A DNA stretch of 41,814 nt from Candidatus Auribacterota bacterium (GCA_016932965.1 JAFGBW010000257.1:1-41814); one strand, 5' to 3'. Counted from the first letter of the stretch, positions 24,244-33,356 are shown. Notes: a model not told the origin generated them from the letters alone. Numbers and translations are program-made.

Positions 24244-26613
24244 TCATGCCAAAGATGTTTCCGGGACCTGTTCGAGAGTGAGATTATTTTTATTCATGAT
24301 GCCCAGCACTTCTTCTCTCATTCTGGCAGAATCTTTAGAATAAAGGGGGTTAAGCTCAAGAGATTTTTCAAAATTGTAGAAGGCTTTCGAAAAGTCCATT
24401 TGGGCCTGTTTTATCTTCCCTTCCCTCAGCAGCAATTTTCCCCGTTCCAGATAGCATTGTCCTTTACTCGAATAAAAATAACTGTGACGTACCGTAAAAA
24501 GATCATCCAGTAAAAAAGAGGCCTGTTCATAATAAAAAATGGCATTATCAAAGGCTTCCTTGGCAGAGGCAGTTCCTTGAGGTTTCTCTTTATACACAAG
24601 AGCCTTATCTAAATTCAGAATTCCCAACCCTTCCATGATATAAAAGTAATTTTTATTCCGGAAACCCTTTTCAAACATCTCCAACCCTTCTTCACAGTAT
24701 TGAAGCGCCTTTTCCTTCTCATCGGAGCTCAAATAATATTGCACCAAACCTTTTAAAATCGAATTCAGGAATTTACCGGCCACAATGTATTCTGGATAAT
24801 TTTCATAAATCTGTTTGATCAATTTCAGTCCCTTCTGAGCCACTGCTTCAATATGCTTTGTTTCTTTTTGTTTGATTTGATGTTCCAAAATCAGAGAATA
24901 ACTCATGGCCTTGAAAATGAGCCGCAGGACATCCCATTTTTTAGAGGAAGGGGATTCAAAATCATAAATCTTTGCCATCTCCTCAGGTTTGCTTCGATAG
25001 TAAATCAAAAAATCCCTATAGGAATCTTTTATTTTTGTCAAAAAAGGGACATCCTCTTTATTCTCTTTATCATTAATGAGCATGGTCAATGTATTCATCT
25101 GATGCGGGTGGGCACAAACAAGCGTTTGGATAATTCTTTTTTTCTCGGCTTGTTTATTCATCTGCGTATAGATCCCGAGGGAAATGGACAGGGCAATATG
25201 GGAAAGCGGATGTTTTTCCAGGTATTGTTCACAGAGATGCATGGCTTGATCCTTCTGATTGACGAAAAGATAAGCCCAGGTAAGCTGTTGAAAATTATCT
25301 TCAATAGGCTCTTTTTCATATTTCTTTTCATATAATTCAACCTTTTGCTGGGGAGTCATCGCCCCGTTGGTTTTGATATTGACCCATTCATTCACCACGA
25401 AAAAATGATTGAATGCCCACTCTTTTCCCCCAAAGGTCGCTTTTGAAAGGGAGTATTGGGCATCATAAAGAACTAAAATGCCATCCTCGTTGAGAATGCC
25501 CAGCCAATAATCCTTTCTTTTCTGGACTGCTCCATCTTCAAGATAAATAAGAACGTTCAATATGGATATCAAGTCATACGGCGGAGCATAATCTTTTTCA
25601 AGATCCGATGGGAGATTTTCCAGGATATCCTGATGGATGAACCGGATACGGGACTTGAAAAAATCGGGGTCAATAGGCTCCCAAACCTTTAAGGATTCAT
25701 TGATATGAAAATATTTCTTCAATTTTTCTTTTGCCTTTAAAGTGAGACGGTTGAAAGAATCAAAAGAATACTTCATGTTTTCAGCATATTTAAGACTGGA
25801 ATCATTGATATCAGAAGCGAGGATCCGGAAATCCTTTATTCCTGATTCTACCAAATCCACGGCGTAACTCATCACTTCTTCTCCGGTGGAACAAGCATAC
25901 ACTTTTATCTTCAACGGACGCTCTTGTCTCTCCGCCAGCCCCTGCAAGGGAGCAAGGTGATCCCTGAAGGCTTTGATGTTCCCCCAGTCACGGAAAAAAT
26001 ACGTCGTGCTCAGCATGTAAAACTTGTTGACCAGCATGTTGATCCATTCCGGTTTCTTTTTGATTTCATTCAGGGACCTGAATCCGTTTGATTTCAGGTA
26101 TTGAAACAGAGCCGAATCGATCCTCTGCATGTTGGGATTTTCTCCCACGACTCTATGCAATGTTGTGTGCGCCGTATCTTTGATGATTTTTTCCACTTCC
26201 TTGTAGATACCCTCTTTCTGGTACTCAACGGTTAAAGTGGAATAAATAAGAAAAGAAGTATAAATCTGAGGGGATATCCGGTTGAGCTCTTCTTTATGGG
26301 CCTTGAAATATTTCCGGATAAATTCAATATCATCTTCTTCAGTAATGAAATAATAAAAATCAAAAATCTGCCCGGAAACCTCGGTAAAATGCACCACCTG
26401 CTTGTCATCGATGCTCAGAATATGATCATCAAAAAAAGTGGGATCATAATAGGTGTTTTCGGAAATCAGATAAGACAGATAGTAATTGACGTCAGTCGGC
26501 TTGACGCTCAGCTTAGTTTCATCACCATGGAAAACCGGCTTGGCAGCAAGACTGACCGAGAACAACCCGGTAGAAACAAGAAAAAAAATGATTTTTATTA
26601 GTTTAAATCCCAT
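24244..26613 (-). CDS. CheR-like methyltransferase-TPR protein with signal peptide
   Basis: From the ATG at 26613 (GAGGGA six bases upstream) the protein has 789 residues. It starts M-G-F-K-L-I-K followed by about 16 hydrophobic residues and S-L-A-A, which looks like a Sec signal. Around residues 200-420 is a CheR-type SAM methyltransferase domain: Y-F-F-R-D, Y-A-C-S-T-G-E-E-V-M-S-Y-A, L-A-S-D-I-N-D-S-S-L-K-Y-A, H-Q-D-I-L, and I-S-I-L-N-V-L-I-Y-L (usually R-N-V-L-I-Y-F). The rest is alpha-helical with TPR-like repeats to the end. CheR methylates chemoreceptor glutamates in the cytoplasm, where SAM is available, so the signal peptide is puzzling. It follows hldD after 17 bases. Confidence 0.8.
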   Translation of the reverse strand: MGFKLIKIIFFLVSTGLFSVSLAAKPVFHGDETKLSVKPTDVNYYLSYLISENTYYDPTFFDDHILSIDDKQVVHFTEVSGQIFDFYYFITEEDDIEFIRKYFKAHKEELNRISPQIYTSFLIYSTLTVEYQKEGIYKEVEKIIKDTAHTTLHRVVGENPNMQRIDSALFQYLKSNGFRSLNEIKKKPEWINMLVNKFYMLSTTYFFRDWGNIKAFRDHLAPLQGLAERQERPLKIKVYACSTGEEVMSYAVDLVESGIKDFRILASDINDSSLKYAENMKYSFDSFNRLTLKAKEKLKKYFHINESLKVWEPIDPDFFKSRIRFIHQDILENLPSDLEKDYAPPYDLISILNVLIYLEDGAVQKRKDYWLGILNEDGILVLYDAQYSLSKATFGGKEWAFNHFFVVNEWVNIKTNGAMTPQQKVELYEKKYEKEPIEDNFQQLTWAYLFVNQKDQAMHLCEQYLEKHPLSHIALSISLGIYTQMNKQAEKKRIIQTLVCAHPHQMNTLTMLINDKENKEDVPFLTKIKDSYRDFLIYYRSKPEEMAKIYDFESPSSKKWDVLRLIFKAMSYSLILEHQIKQKETKHIEAVAQKGLKLIKQIYENYPEYIVAGKFLNSILKGLVQYYLSSDEKEKALQYCEEGLEMFEKGFRNKNYFYIMEGLGILNLDKALVYKEKPQGTASAKEAFDNAIFYYEQASFLLDDLFTVRHSYFYSSKGQCYLERGKLLLREGKIKQAQMDFSKAFYNFEKSLELNPLYSKDSARMREEVLGIMNKNNLTLEQVPETSLA

Positions 26614-26630
26614 GAGGGTCCCTCGCCATT

Positions 26631-27602
26631 TTACCATGCCATATCTTTCAGCAGATGATTCTGAACATAATCCTCTACGCTTTTTTCACTGGAAGTGAAA
26701 GAAACCGGACAGATCTTTTTCAGTTTCTCCATCGCAGCGCATGTGTAATACTGATATTTTTTCTTTAACATAGCCGGCATCTCAATATAAATGATATTGG
26801 GAGGAACACCCATGGCTTTAAAAACACATTGAGTCATCCTGTTCCAAGTTTCAGGTGTTCCTCTTCCTAAGTTGTAAAGTCCTTTATACTGTGGATGATC
26901 CAGAAACCATAATATTATATTTACCACATCTTTCACATAAATAAAATCTCTTTGTTGTTCTCCATCCCTGAAATCAGGATGGTCGGAACGAAACAATCTC
27001 ATGGATCCGGTTTTTTGAATCTGATGGAACGCATTGTATACAATGGAGGTCATTCCGGTTTTATGCCCCTCATTGGGGCCAAAGACATTAAAAAACTTAA
27101 AACCCGTGATTTGTTTCAGCCATCCATGCCTGTGCGCCCATAAATCAAAAAGATATTTGGAAAAACCATAGGCATTCTGAGGGCTGAGTGCATCCAATTT
27201 ATTTTCATCATCCTCAAATCCGTCTTTACCGTTCCCATAGGTTGCGGCTGAACTTGCATAATAAAAAGGAATCTGATGCCGGATGCAAAAAAGGGCCAGT
27301 TCCCTGGTATACAATGTGTTGTTTTCAATCAGATAGGAAAGATTGTTTTCCGTGGTGGTTGAACAGGCCCCCATGTGAAAAACCGCCTGAATGTCCCCCA
27401 AAGACTGGAACTGCCCGCTTCCGATTTTCTCCAGAAAAACAGTTTTATCCGTATAATCTAAAAATGATTTGCCAACCAGGTTTTTCCATTTGTCGGATTC
27501 ATCCAAAGAATCGACTACCAGAATATCTTTTATCCCCCTGGCATTTAGGCCGGCAATCAAACAAGACCCTATGAATCCAGCGCCTCCAGTGATGACAATC
27601 AT
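26631..27602 (-). CDS. hldD: ADP-L-glycero-D-manno-heptose 6-epimerase
   Basis: The 323-residue extended SDR enzyme makes the L,D-heptose precursor of the LPS inner core. Features are G-G-A-G-F-I-G-S for NADP, H-M-G-A-C-S-T-T-T, the catalytic Y-G-F-S-K, K-F-F-N-V-F-G-P-N-E-x-H-K, and R-D-F-I-Y-V-K-D-V. I start at the ATG at 27602, which places the Rossmann loop at the N terminus and has AAAGG nine bases upstream; the annotated frame is open nine bases further. It indicates a heptose-containing LPS and thus an outer membrane. The exported CheR-like gene follows on the same strand. Confidence 0.94.
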   Translation of the reverse strand: MIVITGGAGFIGSCLIAGLNARGIKDILVVDSLDESDKWKNLVGKSFLDYTDKTVFLEKIGSGQFQSLGDIQAVFHMGACSTTTENNLSYLIENNTLYTRELALFCIRHQIPFYYASSAATYGNGKDGFEDDENKLDALSPQNAYGFSKYLFDLWAHRHGWLKQITGFKFFNVFGPNEGHKTGMTSIVYNAFHQIQKTGSMRLFRSDHPDFRDGEQQRDFIYVKDVVNIILWFLDHPQYKGLYNLGRGTPETWNRMTQCVFKAMGVPPNIIYIEMPAMLKKKYQYYTCAAMEKLKKICPVSFTSSEKSVEDYVQNHLLKDMAW

Positions 27603-27810
27603 GAAACACAACCTTTACTGGGGATTTACCGTATCTGCTTAACTATATACTAGACTTGATGTTAAGAATCCAGAATAAAATAATCAACCCTGATTGGAAT
27701 AGAAAATAATCTTAACAAACTGCAAAATTGGAGGATGAATCAAGATACCTTCCATTGAAAATAAAGGGGTTTCCGACTCTCCGGGCCAACCATCCTCTCT
27801 CGAACTATCC

Positions 27811-28539
27811 TTATCTGCCGCAATTGCTTTTGACCCCCAATTCTTTGTTGATCATCCGTACAGCCAGCAACGGATCCGAATGAGAAATGACGGGTCGTCC
27901 GATAACCACATAATCAGCACCTGCCTTTACGGCCTCAAGTGGTGTCATGACCCTTTTTTGATCATGTTTATCAGCCCATTCAGGACGCACTCCCGGAGTA
28001 ACAATCATGAATGATTCTCCGCATGCTTTTCTGATCAAAACAGATTCTTCTGGAGATGCCACTACTCCGTCCACACCGGCTTTTTGAGCAAGGTGAGCAA
28101 GCCATGCCACCTGATCTTGAATGTCCAGCCCGCATCTCAACTCATTTTTCAGCATGTCATTACTAATACTCGTCAAAACAGTTACAGCTAATATTACAGG
28201 ACGCCGCTTTTTAAATTCACAGGAAGCTTTCTGAACCGATTCCACGGCTGCTTTCATCATGGATCCACCCCCTGTTGCATGAATCGTCAGCATATTCACA
28301 CCCAGTCTCACTGCTTCTCTGCAAGCCAATGCGACTGTGTTAGGAATATCATGAAATTTTAAATCCAGAAATACCTTCCCCCCTGCCTGTTGAACCTGCC
28401 TGATCACTGAAGGACCATATCGGGTGAAAAGCTGCTTACCCACTTTGAATAAAGCAACATCATTTTTCAACGTAAGGACATGAGAGATTGCCCTGGTTTT
28501 CGAATCCACATCCAGTGCCAGGATTATCCGGGTTCCCAT
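27811..28539 (-). CDS. pyrF: Orotidine 5'-phosphate decarboxylase
   Basis: This 242-residue TIM-barrel enzyme converts OMP to UMP, the last step of de novo UMP synthesis. Motifs are I-L-A-L-D-V-D, F-K-V-G-K-Q-L-F, the catalytic F-L-D-L-K-F-H-D-I-P-N-T-V, and the phosphate-binding V-T-P-G-V-R-P and V-I-G-R-P-V-I. AAAGGAG lies six bases before the ATG. The gene overlaps the end of pyrK by 16 bases, so the two are expressed together. Confidence 0.96.
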   Translation of the reverse strand: MGTRIILALDVDSKTRAISHVLTLKNDVALFKVGKQLFTRYGPSVIRQVQQAGGKVFLDLKFHDIPNTVALACREAVRLGVNMLTIHATGGGSMMKAAVESVQKASCEFKKRRPVILAVTVLTSISNDMLKNELRCGLDIQDQVAWLAHLAQKAGVDGVVASPEESVLIRKACGESFMIVTPGVRPEWADKHDQKRVMTPLEAVKAGADYVVIGRPVISHSDPLLAVRMINKELGVKSNCGR

Positions 28540-29333
28540 TGGATCTCCTTTGACTCAAATACAGGTCCATCCATGCAGACCATTTTGTAAGCCTGTTTCT
28601 TATCTTTTACAGGAACCGCACAACCCATGCAAGCGCCAAACCCGCAACCCATGACCTGTTCCATCGCTAAATAAGCCGGAATACGCCTGTCTTCTCCGAA
28701 ATGTGCCACTGCTTTGAGCATGGGATATGGTCCGCAGGCAAGCATGGCTGAAACTTTTTTTCCCTGTTTCATATCCTCTTTAAGGGCATCAAGGCATGTC
28801 CCCTTTTTTCCAAGGCTTCCATTATCAGTGGAAAGGCTTATATCGAATTTCCATCTTTTCATCTGATCCAAAAAGAAAAAATGATCTGCATCACTAGCAC
28901 CCAGATACACTTTCACTTTGCAGGTGTCTGTTTTATGCGACTGAGCCAGACGTTTCATATAAAAAAAGATAGGAACGCAACCTATTCCTCCGCTTAAAAG
29001 AACCAAATGATTGACAGGGACGTTCGGGAAAGCATTGCCTAAGGGAAACAGTACTTTTAAGAATTCACCTTTTTTAATGAGGGAAAGCAGCTGCGTCCCT
29101 TTTCCAAGAATTTTATAAAAAATGGTTATCTTGCTTTTTCCCGCATCCAATATACTAAAAGGACGGGGGATCAGACTTTCTTTTGAAGGGAGCACCACGG
29201 TAAGGAATTGCCCTGGAAGAATAGAGTCTGTTTCTTCCGGACATTCCAATTGCATCAGACAAAAATTCTTCTGTATTTGACGATTGGAAAGAACTAACAA
29301 GGATCGGTGCTTTTCAATTATTTTTGATTTCAT
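28524..29333 (-). CDS. pyrK: Dihydroorotate dehydrogenase electron-transfer subunit
   Basis: The 269-residue iron-sulfur flavoprotein passes electrons from PyrD (class 1B) to NAD. It has the FAD motif R-P-F-S-I, a G-K-G-T-Q-L-L-S segment, the NAD-binding L-S-G-G-I-G-C-V-P-I, A-C-G-P-Y-P-M-L, and the 2Fe-2S cluster cysteines C-G-F-G-A-C-M-G-C followed 12 residues later by a fourth (M-V-C-M-D-G-P-V-F). pyrD normally sits beside it but is absent here; pyrF takes that place. A tRNA gene lies 45 bases upstream on the same strand. Confidence 0.93.
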   Translation of the reverse strand: MKSKIIEKHRSLLVLSNRQIQKNFCLMQLECPEETDSILPGQFLTVVLPSKESLIPRPFSILDAGKSKITIFYKILGKGTQLLSLIKKGEFLKVLFPLGNAFPNVPVNHLVLLSGGIGCVPIFFYMKRLAQSHKTDTCKVKVYLGASDADHFFFLDQMKRWKFDISLSTDNGSLGKKGTCLDALKEDMKQGKKVSAMLACGPYPMLKAVAHFGEDRRIPAYLAMEQVMGCGFGACMGCAVPVKDKKQAYKMVCMDGPVFESKEIQWEPG

Positions 29334-29378
29334 TTATCCTTTTCTTATTCAATCCGCATCTGGCTGCTATGAATTGAA

Positions 29379-29452
29379 TGTGCCTGGTGAGATTTGAACT
29401 CACGGCCCCATCCTTCGGAGGGATGTACTCTATCCAGCTGAGCTACAGGCAC
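29379..29452 (-). tRNA. tRNA-Arg, anticodon CCG
   Basis: On the minus strand GTGCCTG pairs with CAGGCAC as a seven-base-pair acceptor stem. The D arm is GCTC/GAGT, the anticodon stem CATCC/GGATG closes the loop CTCCGAA (anticodon CCG, reading CGG), a GGGCC variable loop follows, and the T arm is GTGAG/CTCAC with TTCAAAT. The discriminator is A. The CCA end is not encoded. The tRNA is on the same strand as pyrK; no integrase or other sign of a mobile element adjoins it. Confidence 0.95.
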
Positions 29453-29541
29453 AAATAATTGCGTAACATAATACCGTCAGAGACGGTTGCTGTCATCATA
29501 TGATAATCGCTCAATACAGATGAATTTTATATCACGTGGAA

Positions 29542-29642
29542 CACGAAGAGCACGAAGAAAAATCAAAAAAATACAAATGCTTAAAAAGGATTATACAAAC
29601 ATTCTTAACATCAAGTGTTGGGATTGTTTCGTGCCCTTTGTG
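29542..29642. repeat. Inverted-repeat element with CACGAAGAG arms
   Basis: CACGAAGAGCACGAA at 29542-29556 is inverted at 29628-29642 with 13 of 15 positions matching, enclosing 71 A+T-rich bases without coding sense. The left arm matches the arm of the element at 9328-9440 (15 of 18 over 29543-29560). It fills the spacer between the tRNA and the short kinase-like gene. Confidence 0.55.
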
Positions 29643-29739
29643 ATGAATCATTCTATTATTTTCCGGAGTGAGCAGATTTGTGAATCCTGCCCATGAGATG
29701 AAACTTCACTCGATATCTCTTCATCGCTCACTGAAATAA

Positions 29740-30366
29740 CTAGTTGAGCGGCAGGACGACCTTCACTTCAACCTTGCTGTCAGAAGCATGAAACGTAAAA
29801 TCGGTTTTTCCCTGATAAAATTCGGCCATCGTGATGAGAAAAATAGATAACGCATCTTTATGGAATCCGGAACCGGACTGAAATTCAAGGAGCATCTGAA
29901 ACTGATCTTGAATCAATCCGCTGTGAAAGCCTATCTCCGTATCAGGCAGGGCATTTCTGCAAGCGTATTGGAATAAGGTCATGATCAATAAAAACATCTG
30001 TCTCTCATCCATGAGCAATGCGACTTTTTTTCGTCCTATTTTCTTGTTGATTTTTAATGATTTGCCTTCCAGACAAGTCCGGTTGAATTTCTCCGCTTCC
30101 TGAAACAGGGGATCCATTTCAAAAGCCTTCACGTCTTCTTTCCCGTTAGTTCCAAGTCTCGCCATCTCAAGAGTCATGTCAAAAAAATGGTTCAGCCTGG
30201 CCATTTCCTCTTTGGCAATTTTCTGGCATTTTTTCTGGGTTTCATTCAGGGAGCCGATCGTCTCTTCTCCCAGGAGGGAAATGGCCTCTTTCACCGAAGT
30301 CAACGGAGTACGCACATCATGAGAAAGTGCTTTAAGGCATTCTTGCTTTTTTTGAATGATATCCAT
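29740..30366 (-). CDS. Short histidine-kinase-like protein, no ATP-binding motifs
   Basis: The 208-residue protein begins with a clear phosphoacceptor helix, L-S-H16-D-V-R-T-P-L-T-S, and a complete dimerisation hairpin (to about residue 70). The remaining 140 residues have the length of an ATPase domain, and Q-M-F-L-L-I-M-T-L-F-Q-Y-A echoes an N-box helix, but the asparagine, the D-x-G-x-G box (here Q-S-G-S-G) and the G-L-G-L box are missing. It therefore probably cannot autophosphorylate and may instead pass phosphate between proteins, as Spo0B does. It lacks sensor and membrane segments. It starts nine bases after the full kinase gene, as last gene of the signalling operon. Confidence 0.75.
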   Translation of the reverse strand: MDIIQKKQECLKALSHDVRTPLTSVKEAISLLGEETIGSLNETQKKCQKIAKEEMARLNHFFDMTLEMARLGTNGKEDVKAFEMDPLFQEAEKFNRTCLEGKSLKINKKIGRKKVALLMDERQMFLLIMTLFQYACRNALPDTEIGFHSGLIQDQFQMLLEFQSGSGFHKDALSIFLITMAEFYQGKTDFTFHASDSKVEVKVVLPLN

Positions 30367-30374
30367 GAAACCGG

Positions 30375-32015
30375 TTAAACGCCTCCTACAGGCAAAATCA
30401 CGGTGAAAGTGGAACCTTTACTCAAAACGGAATCCACTTCGATTTTTCCTCCATGCAGAGCAACCAGCTTCTGAACAATGGCAAGCCCAAGCCCTGTCCC
30501 ACCTATGTTGGAAGTCTGGGCATTGTTGATCCGGTAAAATTTCTGGAAAAGCCGGGACATGTCGTCTGGTTTCATTCCCATTCCCTGATCGGAAATAGCC
30601 ACCCTGATGGAGGATTCTTTTTCAAACACCTTGACTCTGATTTCACCGCCATTGGGAGAATATTTAACAGCATTATTAACCAGATTGTAAATCACCTGGG
30701 TCATTCGATCCTTGTCAATATTGACCTTGGGCAGTCCCAGAGCAATATCAGGAACGATGGTATGGATTTGAGTCTGCATCTGGCATAATTTGGCAACATT
30801 ATTGACAATTTCATCCAGATGCATGTGTTTGCATTCCAGTTGTATTTTACCGGATTCAATGGAAGCGATGTCGAGCATATTTTCTACCAGAGAGCTCAAC
30901 CGATGGGTCTCATCCTCAATGGTTTTCAAAAACATGGTTCTGCTGTCCACGTCTTCCGGGTCCACGCGGTTCACCAGCGTATCAATATACGCCCGAATCG
31001 TGGCAAGAGGGCTTCTTAAATCATGGGAAACCATGGAAACAAAATCGTCCTTTAATTTATCAAGATCCCGTAAACGCTGCAATTCCCTGGAGGCGGTCAT
31101 GTCCCTGGCAATCAATGTAATGCCGGAGAGTTCTTCATTTTCATCCCTCAATAAAGATGTGGAAAGCCCGTACGGAATGGTGACTCCTCCAGGAAGCTCA
31201 AATTCCATCTGGTAATCCATGACAAAACCGTCCCGTTCGGTTTGCTCAATGAGAATCCTGACCATTTCAGCCAGGGATTTCGGCAGAACCTGCTGATAAT
31301 GCCTTCCTACAGCGTTGATATCTGAAATTCCAAACATGACAGAGGCATTGTGATTGAGATGGGTGATCTCTCGTTTCCCGTTGAAGGTGATGACTCCGTT
31401 GATCAAGGATTCTAAAATATTCGTGGTGAATTTTTTCATTTTTTCCAGATCACTGTTTTGTTCGCGCAGGTTTTCATAGAGAATCACATTTTCAATGGCA
31501 ATAGAAGCCTGTCCGGCTGCCAGCTGAAGAATCTCTCTGGTCTGAAGCGTCAAAAGATCATCCGCCCTGCTGTTGATTTGCACGAGCATGACCCCCAATA
31601 ATTGGCCGACTGTCAGAAAGGGGACGGCCAGCAGGCAGGAATTTTTATTTTCCTCTTTGGATGCGGAAATGGTCGAAATCTGTTTTTCATTCAATATCCA
31701 TGTCAGAATGGATTCATTGATATCATAAAGATTTTGCACATAAGCATCGTCAATCAGGTCATTGTAGGATGACACAAAAGATAAATCCTCCTGACTTAAA
31801 CGGTAATAAATGTATCCGGAACACTGAAAAAAAGATCTGATGATGGAGATGAATTCCTTGATGATTTCACTGTTATCTTTTAAAGAAGCGATCCCTTTTA
31901 ACATATTTTGAAGAGCGGACATTTCATCCAGCGAATGGCGTATCCCTTCATTGGCTTTCTTCAGGTAAACAATGTCCTGTTCAAGTTCCTTGATCTTATT
32001 TTCCTGAATTCCCAC
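30375..32015 (-). CDS. Cytoplasmic GAF-PAS histidine kinase
   Basis: The GTG at 32015, six bases after AGGAAAGGAA, gives 546 residues; a GTG at 32057 lacks such a site. Order: a short coiled coil, a GAF domain (about 45-185), a PAS domain (about 200-305), a HisKA helix with V-S-H-D-L-R-S-P-L-A-T, and an intact ATPase domain with Y-N-L-V-N-N-A-V-K-Y-S-P-N-G-G, S-D-Q-G-M-G-M and G-G-T-G-L-G-L-A-I-V. There are no membrane segments, so it senses something internal. It lies between an HDOD gene and the degenerate kinase, with a receiver protein at the head of the run. Confidence 0.9.
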   Translation of the reverse strand: MGIQENKIKELEQDIVYLKKANEGIRHSLDEMSALQNMLKGIASLKDNSEIIKEFISIIRSFFQCSGYIYYRLSQEDLSFVSSYNDLIDDAYVQNLYDINESILTWILNEKQISTISASKEENKNSCLLAVPFLTVGQLLGVMLVQINSRADDLLTLQTREILQLAAGQASIAIENVILYENLREQNSDLEKMKKFTTNILESLINGVITFNGKREITHLNHNASVMFGISDINAVGRHYQQVLPKSLAEMVRILIEQTERDGFVMDYQMEFELPGGVTIPYGLSTSLLRDENEELSGITLIARDMTASRELQRLRDLDKLKDDFVSMVSHDLRSPLATIRAYIDTLVNRVDPEDVDSRTMFLKTIEDETHRLSSLVENMLDIASIESGKIQLECKHMHLDEIVNNVAKLCQMQTQIHTIVPDIALGLPKVNIDKDRMTQVIYNLVNNAVKYSPNGGEIRVKVFEKESSIRVAISDQGMGMKPDDMSRLFQKFYRINNAQTSNIGGTGLGLAIVQKLVALHGGKIEVDSVLSKGSTFTVILPVGGV

Positions 32016-32079
32016 GTTAATTCCTTTCCTAACATCATGACTCACCGCAGCTGACACGCTTGAAGCCTGATGCGTTCGA

Positions 32080-32967
32080 CTAACTCAGCATGTTAAAAAA
32101 TATCTCCGTTTTCCTCACCTCAGAAGCAATTTCTTCCAGAATTTCCGGCAGAATATCCGATGTCAGTTTAAGCAGTTTCCAGGCGTCTGGATTGGCCTTG
32201 GGGATTAAATCATAGCCTGAATTCCCGATTTCAATGGCATGAGTAAGCACATTCGCTATATGAATGATAGACGTGATTTGAAAATGATGACTGGCAGAGG
32301 AAGGGGCATGATGATTGCCGATCACCTGGATCATTTCTTCATTCAGATTCCACCTCTTTCCCAGCCAGGCTCCGATTTCGCAGTGGGAGACTCCGTCCAT
32401 CACTTCCTTTTCCGCATCAATGATGAAACACCCCTTCTCCTTGACCAGCCGCAAGACCTGCTCAAATTGTTCATGAAAATACTGATCCAGGACCATTTTT
32501 CCAAGATCATGCATGAGGCCCGCAAGAAACGCTTCTTCTGTTTCCTTCAATTGAAGCTTTTTCGCCAAAACACGGGAAGCAGCTCCCACACCGAGGGAAT
32601 GCTTCCAGAAAGCGACACGATTAAACGAGGAGGTTTCATTTTTATCCTTGCTGAAAGAAGAAAAAACCGAAGCCGACATGGCCGTGGCTTTCACGGCGTT
32701 GAATCCTAAAATCACAATGGCATGGGTGATGGTTTTAATCCTGCTTGGAAAACCATAAAAAGGGGAATTCACCACTTTTAAAATTTTAGTGGCGAGAGCC
32801 TGATCCGATGAAATGGCCTGACCGACCTCATTGGCTGAGACTTTTGGATTCTGCATCAACTGGGTCACACGGGAAAGAACCGTAGGGAGAGTAGGCAGAG
32901 ACAGTATTTCTTCGATGATTTTTTTTATCCGTGATTGGGATGGGGAAAGGGGTTCGGCTGTTGTCAT
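32080..32967 (-). CDS. HDOD-domain signalling protein
   Basis: This 295-residue protein is an HDOD domain: L-P-T-L-P-T-V-L-S-R-V, S-S-D-Q-A-L-A-T-K-I-L-K-V-V-N-S-P-F-Y-G-F, I-T-H-A-I-V-I-L-G-F-N, and a degenerate HD region with G-L-M-H-D-L-G-K-M-V and N-H-H. HDOD proteins act in signal networks, often with receivers and kinases; a catalytic activity is generally not shown. Its ATG overlaps the stop of the preceding small gene by four bases. The operon context (receiver, kinase) fits. Confidence 0.9.
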   Translation of the reverse strand: MTTAEPLSPSQSRIKKIIEEILSLPTLPTVLSRVTQLMQNPKVSANEVGQAISSDQALATKILKVVNSPFYGFPSRIKTITHAIVILGFNAVKATAMSASVFSSFSKDKNETSSFNRVAFWKHSLGVGAASRVLAKKLQLKETEEAFLAGLMHDLGKMVLDQYFHEQFEQVLRLVKEKGCFIIDAEKEVMDGVSHCEIGAWLGKRWNLNEEMIQVIGNHHAPSSASHHFQITSIIHIANVLTHAIEIGNSGYDLIPKANPDAWKLLKLTSDILPEILEEIASEVRKTEIFFNMLS

Positions 32968-33329
32968 GGCGAGCTTGGTTTGGCTTCCTGCTGGCCGGCT
33001 TTCTGAAAATAGACTTTCACGCCTTCATAAATTTCTTTCATGATGGGATCATCCAACACAGGCTTAAAACGCTCATTCAAACGTTTTTCCTGTTCAGCAT
33101 TCATGACCGGAAGCGCCATGGACATGTCTTCTCCGGATGAAGCGTCGGTTTCTCCTCCGTTGGCAGCACCTTCGCAAATCACGGACTGAACATTCCATTT
33201 TTTGAGACGGGCTATCATCATTTCCGACAATACACTTCCCGGATGAAGCAAAACCATGCCCTTGTCATTGATGACTTTTTCCTTAATGACCATTCCTTCT
33301 TTTGCCTTTTCGATGGGGATCTGAGGCAT
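32964..33329 (-). CDS. Small protein with an HD-GYP/PilZ-associated N-terminal-like segment
   Basis: From the ATG at 33329 (AAAGGAA just upstream) it has 121 residues. The first half, I-P-I-E-K-A-K-E-G-M-V-I then G-M-V-L-L-H-P-G-S-V-L-S and I-A-R-L-K-K-W-N-V, resembles the short segment found in front of HD-GYP and some PilZ domains (V-x-x-L-x-x-G-M-x-L, LLxxGxxL, IxxLxxxxV). The second half is charged and unrecognised. It lies between the receiver gene and the HDOD gene and overlaps the latter by four bases, so it probably works with them. Function unknown. Confidence 0.75.
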   Translation of the reverse strand: MPQIPIEKAKEGMVIKEKVINDKGMVLLHPGSVLSEMMIARLKKWNVQSVICEGAANGGETDASSGEDMSMALPVMNAEQEKRLNERFKPVLDDPIMKEIYEGVKVYFQKAGQQEAKPSSP

Positions 33330-33356
33330 GAAATTCCTTTCAAAAAAAGGCAAGAA

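Noticed and set aside
29379-29739. Integration site at the tRNA-Arg gene
   Set aside because: No integrase gene, no second copy of the tRNA 3' end, and the neighbours on both sides are ordinary genes.
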